From: Acidobacteriota bacterium
Lineage (GTDB): Bacteria; Acidobacteriota; Terriglobia; Bryobacterales; Bryobacteraceae
DNA length: 64,000 nucleotides
Reading direction: 5' to 3'
Assembly: GCA_025353165.1 (NCBI GenBank)
Contig: JANXRE010000106.1
Location: 20,428-84,427, forward strand
Each line of letters opens with the position of its first letter. The stretch's first letter is position 1. Both the position numbers and the translations under genes were made by a program. Shown one piece after another: positions 1 to 8,918 of this stretch. A model generated the notes under the pieces. That model made no database searches, was not told the origin of the DNA, and saw nothing but the letters and a program-made list of their open reading frames with translations.

Positions 1-165
1 TCCGAAGGTCTTCGAATGCCGGCCGTCGGCGGGGGCGGGACCGGTGTCATGAGATCGGCTTCGATCCGCGATCTTCACCCTGATGCTCAATCGGCACGGG
101 ATGCGCGAGTGTCCCAGGTAACGTTCCGTGAAGCCATGAGAACCCCGCTGATCTAAAATGAAGCC

Positions 166-360
166 GTGAAGGTCCGGGACTTGGTGCGGCTCGTCGAGGC
201 GGACGGTTGGAAGCACGTTCGAACAACCGGAAGCCATCGACACTACAAGCATTCCTTGAAACCGAATGTCGTAACCGTTCCGGGACATCCTGGCGATGAC
301 GTGCCGACAGGCACGCTAAGATCGATTCTCAAAGCAGCGGGATTGGAGAATAGGAAATGA
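166..360 (+). CDS. hicA: HicA-family mRNA interferase toxin
   Basis: This 64-residue protein has the size and layout of HicA/YcfA toxins, small double-stranded-RNA-binding-fold ribonucleases that cut mRNA in the cytoplasm. The diagnostic GSHRHY stretch carries the catalytic His24, and the C-terminal half has the usual VTVPGHPGDDVPTGTLRSIL-like segment. The start is GTG at 166; the ATG at 158 is out of frame and stops after three codons. The stop overlaps the antitoxin start by four bases (ATGA), as in many hicAB pairs. A TAAAAT -10-like hexamer lies 6 nt before the GTG, so the transcript may be leaderless. HicB normally represses the pair; no operator could be identified. Confidence 0.93.
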   Translation: MKVRDLVRLVEADGWKHVRTTGSHRHYKHSLKPNVVTVPGHPGDDVPTGTLRSILKAAGLENRK

Positions 361-581
361 GCCTCAAATACGCGGTCGTTTTCGAGCAGGCGGAGAGCAA
401 CTGGGCGGCCTACGTCCCCGATCTACCCGGTTGCATGACCACCGGCAAAACGCTTGAAGAGACCGAGAACAACATACGGGAAGCTATGGAAGGGCATCTG
501 CGGACCTTGCGGGAGTTCGGCGACGCCGTGCCTCGTCCGGCCAGCGTGGCTAAGGAGATCGAAGTCTCTCCAGCGGTTTAA
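357..581 (+). CDS. hicB: HicB-family antitoxin (short form)
   Basis: A 74-residue partner of the upstream toxin. It has the HicB partial RNase H-like fold: a beta strand at residues 3-10, the WAAYVPDLPGCMTTGKTLEE core, then an alpha helix. Antitoxins of this family bind HicA and block its active site. It is the short version and has no visible C-terminal helix-turn-helix or ribbon-helix-helix domain, so autoregulation would need another DNA-binding component or weak binding by the tail. It is translationally coupled to hicA through the ATGA overlap. A run of six A residues follows the stop; no convincing terminator hairpin was found. Confidence 0.92.
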   Translation: MSLKYAVVFEQAESNWAAYVPDLPGCMTTGKTLEETENNIREAMEGHLRTLREFGDAVPRPASVAKEIEVSPAV

Positions 582-752
582 AAAAATGTTGAGATGCGCG
601 GGAACGCCGGCGCACTATCAGGTCAATTGAAGAGAATTGTCCTCCGAACGGTGATCCGACAAGAGTCAGGTTGCCGAATTCTCTAAAGCACGTCGACCGG
701 CGCTCGTTGCGGAATTGGAATGCGCACTCCGATTTCCTGATGGGCGCCGATC

Positions 753-1826
753 TTATTTTTTGGCGGTGAGGCGACTGCCTTCCCGAATCTCGTCCGACGC
801 GCGCTTTACCACTTCATCGCCTTCCTTCAGGGGCCCGTAGACCTCTACCTGATCTCCCTGCGCCGCGCCTTTTCGGATATTCACCCATTCCGCGATTCCT
901 TCCCGTAGCCTGATCACGAAGGTTCGTTCGGTAGTTGTAGCGACCGAAGATGCGGGCACCATCAGGGCAGCCTTGCGCCGCACTGGCCAACTGACCTCGG
1001 GGAACATGCCGGGCGAGAGCGTGCCCCCGGGATTCGGCACGTCCAGTTCGACGGCCAGCGTGCGTGTTTTCGGGTCCATGGAGTGTCCATTCCGGGCGAC
1101 CGTGCCTTGGAACGAACGGCCTGGGAAAGCCGGCACCGTGAAGGTCACGCGAGCGCGCGGGACAATGCCCCCGGCGTCCGTTTCGGGAACGGGGACCACC
1201 AACCGCAGCCGGGCGGTGCCGTCGAGTTTTAGCAGCGGGCCGGCGTTGGGCCCGGCCAGCGCGCCGGGATGAACGTAGCGGTCCGTAATCACTCCGGCAA
1301 AGGGCGCGGTGACGTTCAGATACGCTTGCAGATCGAGGAGGGCCTGGACCGCGGCGTGCGCCGCTTGGATCGCACCCTGTGCAGACTGCACGGCGGCACG
1401 GGCGGCATCCGCCGACTTCGATGCCTGGTCGAGTTCGTTGCCCGAAATGGCGCCGGCCGTTTTGGCGGCTTCCTGCAATCGCTGGTAGATGGCTTGGGCC
1501 GCCGCCAGCTTGGCTTCGGCTTCGGCGCGCTGGGAAATCGCCGACTGCTCGCGCGACTGGACCTCGGCTATCTGCGCCTTCATCTCGGGCGCGGTCAGCA
1601 CGATCAGCAGATCGCCTTTGCGAACCATGCTTCCGCGATCGACCAGGACGCGCTCGACGTACCCCGACACCCGCGCTCGGATGTCGACCGACTCGTAGGG
1701 GAGGAACTCGCCCGGCAGCCGGACGGTCCTTTCGAGGGGGCGGGAGACCACGCGCGCGACTTCCACCGGTGTCTGGGCGAAAGCCATCGCGGCGGCGAAC
1801 AGGAAAGCGAAGCGGTTAGAGATCAT
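753..1826 (-). CDS. RND efflux periplasmic adaptor (membrane fusion protein)
   Basis: A 357-residue membrane fusion protein linking an inner-membrane RND pump to a TolC channel. After a signal peptide ([18 protein letters not shown]) come a barrel-sandwich segment (VSGYVERVLVDRGSMVRKG), a long alpha-hairpin rich in Ala, Gln and Glu at about residues 75-150, the second lipoyl half (NVTAPFAGVITDRYVHPG) and the beta-barrel domains. The start at 1826 was chosen because the signal peptide begins there and it forms an ATGA overlap with the MFS gene; 50 additional upstream codons are non-homologous. It is the last gene of a four-gene efflux operon. Substrate unknown. Confidence 0.9.
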   Translation of the reverse strand: MISNRFAFLFAAAMAFAQTPVEVARVVSRPLERTVRLPGEFLPYESVDIRARVSGYVERVLVDRGSMVRKGDLLIVLTAPEMKAQIAEVQSREQSAISQRAEAEAKLAAAQAIYQRLQEAAKTAGAISGNELDQASKSADAARAAVQSAQGAIQAAHAAVQALLDLQAYLNVTAPFAGVITDRYVHPGALAGPNAGPLLKLDGTARLRLVVPVPETDAGGIVPRARVTFTVPAFPGRSFQGTVARNGHSMDPKTRTLAVELDVPNPGGTLSPGMFPEVSWPVRRKAALMVPASSVATTTERTFVIRLREGIAEWVNIRKGAAQGDQVEVYGPLKEGDEVVKRASDEIREGSRLTAKK

Positions 1827-3034
1827 GTCAATTTCCGGAGCCGGAGCCAGCCCGCCGCGGCGAATACGATCATCAAGGCAGCGCAGCCGTAATAGACGAG
1901 AACGATGCCGATCCGCGCGGCGAAGTCGCCGGCGAAAAAGATGGCCACCGATTGGGAGGCGGCGAACAGGGCCCACGAGATGCTGGTCACGCGGCCGCGC
2001 ATCTCGGGCTCGGCTTCGGATTGCATTAATGAGAAGGCCGGCACAACGATGAGAGACGCGCCGAGCCCGACGAAGAAGCAGGCCGCCAGCGCGACGGGGG
2101 TGAAGCTTGTCCCGGCCAGCATCACAACCGACGCGGCGATTCCGATCAGGCCAATCAGAATCAACCAGGAAGAATGCTTCATGCGGCGGACAACTGCCGA
2201 GACCGCGAAACTTCCCGCGAGACTGCCGGCGCCCACCATGGCGCCGGTCGCGCCGTAGATTGTCGGTCCGGCATGGAGGATGTCGCGGACGTAGATCGCC
2301 AGGAGCGATGCGAACGCGCTGATGGCGAATGTGGCCGCAGCAATGGCGACCACCACGAACCCGATGACCGGATGAAGCAGCACGTACTTCAGTCCCGAGT
2401 TCATGTCCACCACCACCGACTTGACGTTCTTGTTCTGATGGGGCCGCTCCGCCGGAAGAACGATGCCGGCGATCAGCGCCGCCGAACCGGCGAAGCTCGC
2501 GCTGTCCAGGTAGTAACAGGACCGCTCGCCGAGAAATCCGACTAGGGCGCCGGCTAGAGCCGGGCTGAGCATGCGCACCACTTGGAGCGTCTGCTGCATG
2601 GCCGCGCTGGCGCTAATCAATGCTTCGCGAGGGACGATGAGGGGCGTCACGATGGATTGCGCCGGGACGAAGAAAGTTGAGATGGAGCTCAACACGGCGA
2701 ACACCGCGTAGAACTGCCAGGGCGCGCGGGCGAAAACCATTGCGAGGACTAGCGTGGCGCGAATGAGATCGCTCGCGATCATGGTGCGGCGCGGGTCCCA
2801 CCGGTCGACGAATACTCCGGCGATCGGCCCGAAAAGGGCGAAGGGTAGCAGGAACGCGACCATCACCATGGTGACCTGCCGGGGCGAGCCGTGCAGCCGG
2901 AACGAGATGTAGCTGGATACGGCGTAGAACGCGAGGAAGTCGCCGAAGACGCTGACGAACTGGGCGGTCCACAAGCGGCGGAATGCCGGGATGGCCAGCA
3001 CGGATCGGATGCCGGGGGCAGTTGCCGCGCTCAT
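1823..3034 (-). CDS. MFS transporter, EntS/MFS_3-like, inside an RND operon
   Basis: A 403-residue major facilitator protein with about 12 hydrophobic segments and the MFS loop signature after TM2 ([18 protein letters not shown]). Overall it resembles the EntS-like and macrolide-exporter branch of MFS_3 exporters. It overlaps both the RND pump gene (ATGA at 3031-3034) and the adaptor gene (ATGA at 1823-1826), so the three are almost certainly co-translated. An MFS carrier between an RND pump and its adaptor is uncommon. It may deliver substrate to the periplasm for capture by the RND pump, but this role is inferred from position only. Confidence 0.88.
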   Translation of the reverse strand: MSAATAPGIRSVLAIPAFRRLWTAQFVSVFGDFLAFYAVSSYISFRLHGSPRQVTMVMVAFLLPFALFGPIAGVFVDRWDPRRTMIASDLIRATLVLAMVFARAPWQFYAVFAVLSSISTFFVPAQSIVTPLIVPREALISASAAMQQTLQVVRMLSPALAGALVGFLGERSCYYLDSASFAGSAALIAGIVLPAERPHQNKNVKSVVVDMNSGLKYVLLHPVIGFVVVAIAAATFAISAFASLLAIYVRDILHAGPTIYGATGAMVGAGSLAGSFAVSAVVRRMKHSSWLILIGLIGIAASVVMLAGTSFTPVALAACFFVGLGASLIVVPAFSLMQSEAEPEMRGRVTSISWALFAASQSVAIFFAGDFAARIGIVLVYYGCAALMIVFAAAGWLRLRKLT

Positions 3035-6000
3035 TCGACCTCACTTGGAAGGAGGGAGCCGGACGTGACCTTCGCCCGACGCTGCAGCAGGGCGTAAATA
3101 GCCGGGAGCACCGTGAGCGTGGCGATGGTGGCGAACACGAGCCCTCCGATCACCGCCCGCCCGAGCGGCGCTGTCTGCTCGCCGCCCTCGCCAAACCCAA
3201 ACGCCATGGGGATCATGCCCGCCGTCATTGCGGTTGCCGTCATCAGGATCGCGCGCAGCCGCCCGGCCGAGCCTTCGACGGCGGCCAAGTGCGCATCGCC
3301 GGATTCACGGCGGGTCATCTCCGCGAAGGTGACCAGCAGGATCGCATTGGCGACGCCGATCCCGACGGCCATGATCGCGCCAGTGAACGACTGTATGTTC
3401 AGGGTGGTCCCGGTCAGCAGAAGAACCAGCGCCACGCCGCAGAGCGTGGCCGGCACGGTGGACACCACGGCCAGCGCGAGCCGCAGCGACTGGAAATTGG
3501 CGATGAGGAGCAGCAGGATGACTCCGATGGAGAGCAGCAATCCGGTCCGCAGGCCGGAGACGGTTTCTTCCAACGGCGGAATCTGCCCGCGGACGTTGAC
3601 CGTGGTTCCGCGCGGCGGATCGCCGACATCGCGGAGCGCGGCGCGGATCTCTCGGGCCACCACGCCGAGGGGTTTGTCGTGGATGTTCGCCGTCAGGCTG
3701 ACGACGCGCTGCATGTTGTAGCGCTCCACTTCGCCGGGCGCCGTCCCCAGTTTGATCGACGCCACGTCCGACAACAGCGGGCGCGGTTCGCCGTTTTGCA
3801 TCACGGGTATATCGGCGACGTCGCTCACCGACGCCATTCGGCTCTGGGGGATTTCGACCTGAATCTGAAAGCCATTGCCGCTGGCCGGGTCGCGCCAGTA
3901 GTTCGGCTCGATGAACCGCGACGAGGAGGTCGCCGCCACTAGAGAGCGCGCAACGCCGGCCGCGGTCAACCCGAACTGACCCGCGCGTTCCCGGTCGATG
4001 TTCACATCCACGGTCGGGTAATCGAGCGGCTGCGCGTATTCGAGATCGCGAATTTCCGTGATCTTCGCAAGCCGCGCCTTCACCTTTTCGGCATAGGCGC
4101 GGTTTGCCGCGAGGCTGGCGCCTTGCACGGCAACTTCGATGGGCGTCGCCGAGCCGAACGACATCACCTGGCTGACGATGTCTCCGGCTTCGAACGAGAT
4201 CTCCACCGCCGGCAGCTCGCGCCGGAAGCGTGCCCGCAGACGCTCGCGCAGATCCTCGCGCCCTAATCGCGCGGCGGGGTTCAGCGCGACGAGCATTACC
4301 GCCTCCTGCGGTCCGCTGGTCCACAGGTAGATCGTGTTGATCGGATAACTCGCAGGCTGAACGCCGATGAACGCGGTGCTGATGAGGACGTTGTTCGGCC
4401 CGACCTCCTGCTTTATCAGGTCGAGCGCCTTCAGTTCGATCATCTCCGTACGTTCGATTCGCGTGCCTGTCGGAGCGCGCAGGCGCAGTTGAAATTGATT
4501 CGCGCTGGACGGCGGAAAGATCTCGGTGCCAAGGCGCGGCGCGAGCAGCAGCAGGATCGCGGCCGCGCCTGCTGCGTAGGCGGCCACAACGACCCACCGA
4601 AAACGGACGACGCGCTGGACATACCAGCGGTAAGCCCGGCCGCGAGATTTCGCCTCGTGGCCTTCGCGCATCCACCAGGTGGAAAGCACCGGCACCAGCG
4701 TGCTCGACAACACGTACGACGAGATCATGGCGAGACCCACCGCCATCGACAGCGGCACGAACAACTGCCTCCCCACGCCGACCATGAAAAACGACGGCAC
4801 GAAGACGCTGAGAATGCACAGCATGGAGAGCAGCCGCGCCGTGGCCGTTTTTCGCGTGGCGCTGAGAACCGACCCGGCTCGGGAAACGCCGCCCGCCAGA
4901 TGCGAATGGATGTTTTCGATTTCGACGGTGGCTTCGTCAACCAGCACTCCGACAGCCAGCGCGAGTCCGGCCAGCGTCATGATGTTGATGGTTTGTCCGG
5001 CCGCCCAGAGCCACACGACAGAGGACAGAAGCGCGAACGGAATGGTCAGAATCACGATCGCCGCGCTTCGCCAATCCCGCAGAAAGAGGAGCACCATCAG
5101 GCCGGTTAGGAGCGCCCCGAGCAGACCCTCGATCTTGAGGTTGCGGATCGCGCCCGTCACGTACTTCGATTGATCGAAGACCAGATCGATCTTCACGTCG
5201 GGCGGGCAGACGGCCTGCATGCGCGGGATGGCGTCCTTGATCCGCTCGAGGACGGCGAGCGTGGACGCGTCCGCGCGCTTGGTCACCTGAATATAGACCG
5301 TACGCCTGCCGTTCACATGCGCGTAGCCGGTGATGATGTCGGTCCCGACCTCCGCCGAAGCGATGTCGCGCAGGTAGACCGCCGCGCCCGGCCCGGTCAC
5401 CCGCACGGGGGCGTCGAGCAGTTCGGCGACGTTCGCTCCGACCGTGGCGTTGGTGGATGCGATGCGCGTGAGATCGCCGATCCGCACGTTGCCGGAGGGC
5501 ATTACCGTGGTCGATTTGCTGACTGCGGCGACGGCATCTTCGGGCGAGATCCGGTAGGACCGCAGCCGGTCGGGGTCCAGCCGGACGACGACAGTTCGCT
5601 GGTTTCCGCCGAAGGGCGGCGGCGCCGAAACTCCGGGCAGCGTCGCGAACAACGGCCGGACCTGGTTCAGGGCGATGTTCTGCATCTCGGCGGGACTGCG
5701 CGTAGGGCTCGAAAACACGAGCTGGCCGACCGGAACGCTACCCGCGTCGTACCGGACGATAAACGGCTGGACCGCTCCGGCGGGCATGAACGATCGCGCG
5801 CGGTTCACGTAGCCGACCACCTGCGCCATGGCCTGGCTCATGTCCGTTCCGGGGTGGAACGCGATCTTCATCAGCGCCGCGCCCTGGATGCTCTTGGACT
5901 CGACGTGCTCGATTCCCGTGATGTAGAGGAAGTGATACTCGTAGTAATACGTTACGAACCCCTCCATCTGGGAAGGATCCATGCCGCCGTAAGGCTGCGC

Positions 6001-6141
6001 CACGTAGATCGTCGGCTGGCCGATGTCCGGGAAGATATCCACCGGCATGCGGCGCAACGCGAGTCCCGCGGCGAGGGCTACCGCGATGACCGCGACGATG
6101 ATCGTGATGGGCCGCCGCATGGCGGCCAGCACAAGCCACAT
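3031..6141 (-). CDS. RND efflux pump permease (AcrB/HAE1-like)
   Basis: At 1036 residues this is a full-length RND inner-membrane pump: TM1 at about 12-28, a large periplasmic porter loop, TM2-6 (about 335-540), a second porter loop and TM8-12. The TM4 region reads [14 protein letters not shown], so one of the two acidic proton-relay positions of AcrB is Asp and the other Glu. In TM10 the AcrB Lys940 equivalent appears to be replaced ([10 protein letters not shown]), so the relay differs from the AcrB type. It is second in the operon, 6 nt after the TolC gene. Subfamily (drug or metal) cannot be fixed; it lacks the CusA-type Met clusters I would expect for copper. Confidence 0.93.
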   Translation of the reverse strand: MWLVLAAMRRPITIIVAVIAVALAAGLALRRMPVDIFPDIGQPTIYVAQPYGGMDPSQMEGFVTYYYEYHFLYITGIEHVESKSIQGAALMKIAFHPGTDMSQAMAQVVGYVNRARSFMPAGAVQPFIVRYDAGSVPVGQLVFSSPTRSPAEMQNIALNQVRPLFATLPGVSAPPPFGGNQRTVVVRLDPDRLRSYRISPEDAVAAVSKSTTVMPSGNVRIGDLTRIASTNATVGANVAELLDAPVRVTGPGAAVYLRDIASAEVGTDIITGYAHVNGRRTVYIQVTKRADASTLAVLERIKDAIPRMQAVCPPDVKIDLVFDQSKYVTGAIRNLKIEGLLGALLTGLMVLLFLRDWRSAAIVILTIPFALLSSVVWLWAAGQTINIMTLAGLALAVGVLVDEATVEIENIHSHLAGGVSRAGSVLSATRKTATARLLSMLCILSVFVPSFFMVGVGRQLFVPLSMAVGLAMISSYVLSSTLVPVLSTWWMREGHEAKSRGRAYRWYVQRVVRFRWVVVAAYAAGAAAILLLLAPRLGTEIFPPSSANQFQLRLRAPTGTRIERTEMIELKALDLIKQEVGPNNVLISTAFIGVQPASYPINTIYLWTSGPQEAVMLVALNPAARLGREDLRERLRARFRRELPAVEISFEAGDIVSQVMSFGSATPIEVAVQGASLAANRAYAEKVKARLAKITEIRDLEYAQPLDYPTVDVNIDRERAGQFGLTAAGVARSLVAATSSSRFIEPNYWRDPASGNGFQIQVEIPQSRMASVSDVADIPVMQNGEPRPLLSDVASIKLGTAPGEVERYNMQRVVSLTANIHDKPLGVVAREIRAALRDVGDPPRGTTVNVRGQIPPLEETVSGLRTGLLLSIGVILLLLIANFQSLRLALAVVSTVPATLCGVALVLLLTGTTLNIQSFTGAIMAVGIGVANAILLVTFAEMTRRESGDAHLAAVEGSAGRLRAILMTATAMTAGMIPMAFGFGEGGEQTAPLGRAVIGGLVFATIATLTVLPAIYALLQRRAKVTSGSLLPSEVE

Positions 6142-6147
6142 GTAACG

Positions 6148-7509
6148 CTACCTTTCGCTCATGGTCAGCAACGGCTCGAGATCGCCGCTCGCCGCGCCGG
6201 CTGCGAGCAAGGCACGCCAGACGTTCAGGCGCGCCAGCGCGTCGTCGATCTCCGTTTGCGTCAGCAGCCGTTCCGCTTCGGCTACTTCGATCGCGGTACA
6301 CAGGCCCGCTTTGTATCGCGCGACGGCCTGCCGCTCAGTCTCTTGAGCCGCCTGGAGCTGAACCGGCATATTCCGCGCGATCTCCCGCGCGCCTTCCACC
6401 ATCGCTTTCGCGCGATCAAGCTGCCCGCGCAATTCGACGTTCATCTGCTGGAGCCTTGCCGCCTCCACGCGTTCGTTCCCGGCCTCGATCTGTTTGCGCG
6501 CGCGGATCGCGGCGTAATCCATGATCGGAAACGCGAGTGAGAATCCGATGGCCCAGTTTCCGGTGTCCGGATAGAGTCCGCTCGCCGGACCTCCGGAGGT
6601 ATTATCCAGCCGCGCTCCGCTGCCCCGGCCGTATCCCGCGCCCTGCAGGTTGAACTTGGGGCGCCACGCGGTATCGAGCGCCGTTTCGCGCGCCTTCACT
6701 TCCTCGATGGCGGCAGCCTGTTCGAGCAACAGCGGGTGCGTTCCCGGAACCTCCGGCGCGGCTGTGCCATCCGGCATCGAGGTCATTCGTCCGGGCGCGA
6801 TCTGCACGATAGCCGGTCCCTGGGCGCCGACCATTTGCGCCAGGGTTGCCCTTGCCACCGCTTCGGCTTGCCGCGCCTGCGCGAGTTGGGTTCGCGCCAG
6901 CGCGGTCTCCGCTTGCGTGCGCGACAGGTCCGCGCCGGGACGCAACTCCGCCTTCACCACCGCGCCGACGATCTTCTCAACGGTCTCGGCGCGTTCGACG
7001 GCGGCGTGCGCGGCGCGCACCGTTTCTTCCGCGGCGAGCGTCGTCAGCCACGCATCCCCGGCCAGCGAGGCCACTTCGAATTGGGTCCGCGCCACCGCCG
7101 CTTCGGCGCGCTTGCGTCCCGCTTCACTGGCTTCGACGTTTGCTTTTCGGAGCCCGAAATCGAACGGCTCCCAGGCGACCAGTACGCCCGTAGCCGAGCC
7201 CCAGACATTGGCCGCGACCGAAGGCAGCACCGGCCCGGAGATCGACGGGATCGCGGATTGGGGGAGCAGCAGTCCGTAAATGTTGTTGTGCGTCGCGCGA
7301 TTCGCCTGCGCGAGGAAATCTATGTGCGGGAGGTAAGCTGTCCGGGCGAGATTGACGCCCGCCCGCGCCGCCGTCAACTGCTCCTGCGAGACACGCACCG
7401 AAGCGTAGTTCGCCGAGGCTTGGCGAACAGTCATTGCAAACGTAAGCGGTTGGGGCGCCGTTTGAGCCCCCACCACGGAAGCGGCCGCGATCAGTAGAAG
7501 AGACTTCAT
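6148..7509 (-). CDS. TolC-family outer-membrane efflux channel
   Basis: A 453-residue TolC-like protein with signal peptide MKSLLLIAAASVVGAQ and the two-fold repeat of long amphipathic, Ala/Arg/Glu-rich helices (about residues 30-60, 120-230, 290-440) that form the periplasmic tunnel. It is the first gene of the minus-strand operon and ends 6 nt before the RND pump gene, giving a complete tripartite set with the adaptor. Just upstream, at 7530-7543, is a small inverted repeat (GTAGC-TTAC-GCTAC) that could be a repressor site, but it overlaps the end of the next gene, so this is weak. Confidence 0.92.
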   Translation of the reverse strand: MKSLLLIAAASVVGAQTAPQPLTFAMTVRQASANYASVRVSQEQLTAARAGVNLARTAYLPHIDFLAQANRATHNNIYGLLLPQSAIPSISGPVLPSVAANVWGSATGVLVAWEPFDFGLRKANVEASEAGRKRAEAAVARTQFEVASLAGDAWLTTLAAEETVRAAHAAVERAETVEKIVGAVVKAELRPGADLSRTQAETALARTQLAQARQAEAVARATLAQMVGAQGPAIVQIAPGRMTSMPDGTAAPEVPGTHPLLLEQAAAIEEVKARETALDTAWRPKFNLQGAGYGRGSGARLDNTSGGPASGLYPDTGNWAIGFSLAFPIMDYAAIRARKQIEAGNERVEAARLQQMNVELRGQLDRAKAMVEGAREIARNMPVQLQAAQETERQAVARYKAGLCTAIEVAEAERLLTQTEIDDALARLNVWRALLAAGAASGDLEPLLTMSER

Positions 7510-7539
7510 CGAACCGGGGGATTCCCTCTGTAGCTTACG

Positions 7540-7962
7540 CTACCGCCGCCGTCCCACGTACATGTAGGTGACCAACGCTGTCGCGATGAGATTATCGTTA
7601 TCGTCCTTGACGTCGGCCCGGGCGACGGCCAGCGTCAACCCGGTTTTCAACAGGTGCGCTCGCGCGAACAGCGAACCTTTTCCAGCAGGCCGGAGGTAGT
7701 TCAGCTTCAGCTCGACGGTCGTGGCCGGTTGCTCGGCTCCGTGTTTCTGCATCAACGAGATTCCGACCGCGACGTCGGCGAGCGTGGCAATTACGCCGCC
7801 GTGCACGACGCCCGTGGCGTTCCACAGGTCGGGGCGGATGGGGCATTCGATAGTAACGCCGTCGTCGTGCACTTCTTTCACGTCGATGCCCAGCAGGGCA
7901 TTGAACGGCATGTGCGGCAGCATCTGCCGCAGTTGGGCAAGCGTCATCGGTTCATCGGGCAC
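7540..7962 (-). CDS. PaaI-family hotdog thioesterase
   Basis: A 140-residue single hotdog-fold protein. The family signature VVHGGVIATLADVAVGISLM supplies the active-site HGG turn and the Asp on the central helix; it is preceded by a typical N-terminal IDVKEVHDDGVTIECP strand pair. Members hydrolyse acyl-CoA, often phenylacetyl or other aryl-CoA thioesters, in the cytoplasm. The start is GTG at 7960-7962. A TACAAT hexamer ends 6 nt before it, suggesting a leaderless message. It sits 30 nt upstream of the efflux operon on the same strand but is probably metabolically unrelated. Substrate unknown. Confidence 0.88.
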   Translation of the reverse strand: MPDEPMTLAQLRQMLPHMPFNALLGIDVKEVHDDGVTIECPIRPDLWNATGVVHGGVIATLADVAVGISLMQKHGAEQPATTVELKLNYLRPAGKGSLFARAHLLKTGLTLAVARADVKDDNDNLIATALVTYMYVGRRR

Positions 7963-7968
7963 GGGACG

Positions 7969-7974
7969 ATTGTA
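7969..7974 (-). promoter_or_regulatory. Putative -10 box (TACAAT)
   Basis: On the minus strand TACAAT matches the sigma-70 -10 consensus at five of six positions and lies 6 nt before the GTG of the thioesterase gene. No good -35 box is visible at 16-18 nt. Confidence 0.35.
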
Positions 7975-8066
7975 GCAACGCCGGGGACCTATTTAGCGAT
8001 CTTGGCGAGAGCGGCAGCGGATTTGCGGCCAGAATCGGAGCTAGGGCCGGTGGCAACGGCCTGGTT

Positions 8067-8439
8067 CTAATATTGGCGCGCCAGATCGATCTTTCCCAGG
8101 TTCGCGTGAATGGCCCTTATGTTGTACAGCGCATCGATTTGGTTGGGGTGGTCAGCGAGGGCGCCTTCGACGTCGGTTCCGGTAACTGGAGTCGAGAAGA
8201 TCGGCGTCGCCAGGAGTGGCGACGCGGCACGCACGAGTGCGTGCGCCACGTTGAAACGGCTGAACTCGAGCCGGGCGTCCCGGTTTGTGGAATCGGCGGC
8301 CTGTTCACGCTGTTTGGCATCGCGGGCCAGTTCGGCGAGGCGCAGCAGAATGGGGGGGTGATCGGGCTTCTTCTTCAGGCCTTCGTCCAGCGCGGCCTCG
8401 TTTGTGCTGAGGATCGTTGCGGGCGGTTTGGAGCGGACC
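8067..8439 (-). pseudogene. TPR-protein debris fused to a flavoprotein remnant
   Basis: The reading frame continues from the flavoprotein remnant into two short pieces resembling tetratricopeptide repeats: about ALDEGLKKKPDHPPILLRLA and, after the repeat at 8203-8250, a piece with ADHPNQIDALYNIRAI and ANLGKIDLARQ. The palindromic repeat separates them and is read through as HALVRAASPLLATP. The pieces do not add up to a complete protein. I read the region as deletion and insertion debris rather than a functional chimera. The open frame from 8564 to 8067 could still be translated. Confidence 0.55.
8203..8250 (-). repeat. 48-bp double-hairpin palindromic repeat, copy 1
   Basis: Read on the minus strand, this 48-bp unit contains two adjacent perfect hairpins: GCACGCAC-TC-GTGCGTGC and CGTCGCCA-CTCC-TGGCGACG. 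It is identical over all 48 bp to the copy at 41222-41269 on the plus strand. The structure resembles REP/BIME-type extragenic palindromes or a small non-autonomous element. No transposase adjoins this copy. Confidence 0.85.
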
Positions 8440-8840
8440 GGGTTGGGGGGAATCCCGCCGGCGAAAATCCAGACAAAATCGTTCGGGATTTCCAGGGGCG
8501 AACCGCCCGTGTCCAACACCACGGAATCCTTCCGGAAGTCGACCGGATTGGAATTGAAGATCACGTTTACTTTTCCAGCGCGCTGTTGCCTCCGCCGACG
8601 ATTAGGATCTTTTTGCCGATGTAGTGGTCGGCCTCGATCAAACGGTACATCACGTTGGGCAGATCCTCGCCCTGGACGCCGAGCTTGCCGGCGCGCTGCA
8701 GAATCGTTCTCCGTGCATCGGAAACTCCACCGGGCTGGTCCTCACCAGTTTCTGCCGCGGATACCTGGCGACGGTGCCGCCCACCTCCCCGCGCTCGATA
8801 ATCGATCGGAGTTTGTTCTCGGTGGCATCCTGAGGAAGCA
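8440..8840 (-). pseudogene. Broken NAD(P)/FAD-dependent (thioredoxin-reductase-like) oxidoreductase
   Basis: Three consecutive pieces of one YpdA/thioredoxin-reductase-like flavoprotein lie in two frames. First is a segment with IIERGEVGGTVARYPRQK and TSPVEFPM (about 8700-8810). After a frameshift comes LGVQGEDLPNVMYRLIEADH with the NAD(P)-binding GGGNSALE (8567-8690), ending in a stop. An internal stretch is then missing before VIFNSNPVDFRKDSVVL and IPNDFVWIFAGG (8445-8564). The order matches the intact family, but the N-terminal FAD domain and the segment between GGGNSALE and IFNSN are gone. At least one frameshift, one stop and deletions make this non-functional. Confidence 0.75.
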
Positions 8841-8880
8841 GATCGGGAGCAAGCGAAGGACCATCGGCGATAGCCCGAGT

Positions 8881-8909
8881 TTGAACACAGCGCCGAAACG
8901 GAGTATCCT
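8881..8909 (+). promoter_or_regulatory. Putative sigma-70-type promoter for the SDR gene
   Basis: TTGAAC, a 17-nt spacer and TATCCT. The -10 ends 9 nt before the ATG at 8919, so a start site 6-8 nt downstream would give an essentially leaderless mRNA. No Shine-Dalgarno sequence precedes this ATG, which fits. Confidence 0.5.
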
Positions 8910-8918
8910 TCTTTCACC

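Noticed and set aside
1..165. A gene tail at the left edge
   Set aside because: No frame reaches a recognisable domain or a good start; the stretch holds nothing I can support.
581..752. Terminator or small RNA between hicB and the adaptor gene
   Set aside because: A TGCGC...GCGCA pairing is possible but has no T-run and is weak; nothing else was seen.
3305..4819. A 504-codon alternate frame inside the RND pump gene
   Set aside because: Same strand, wrong frame, Arg/Ala-rich; the pump frame covers the full conserved length.
7530..7543. GTAGC-TTAC-GCTAC inverted repeat before the TolC gene
   Set aside because: Arms are only 5 bp and the site overlaps the end of the thioesterase gene; not enough for an operator call.
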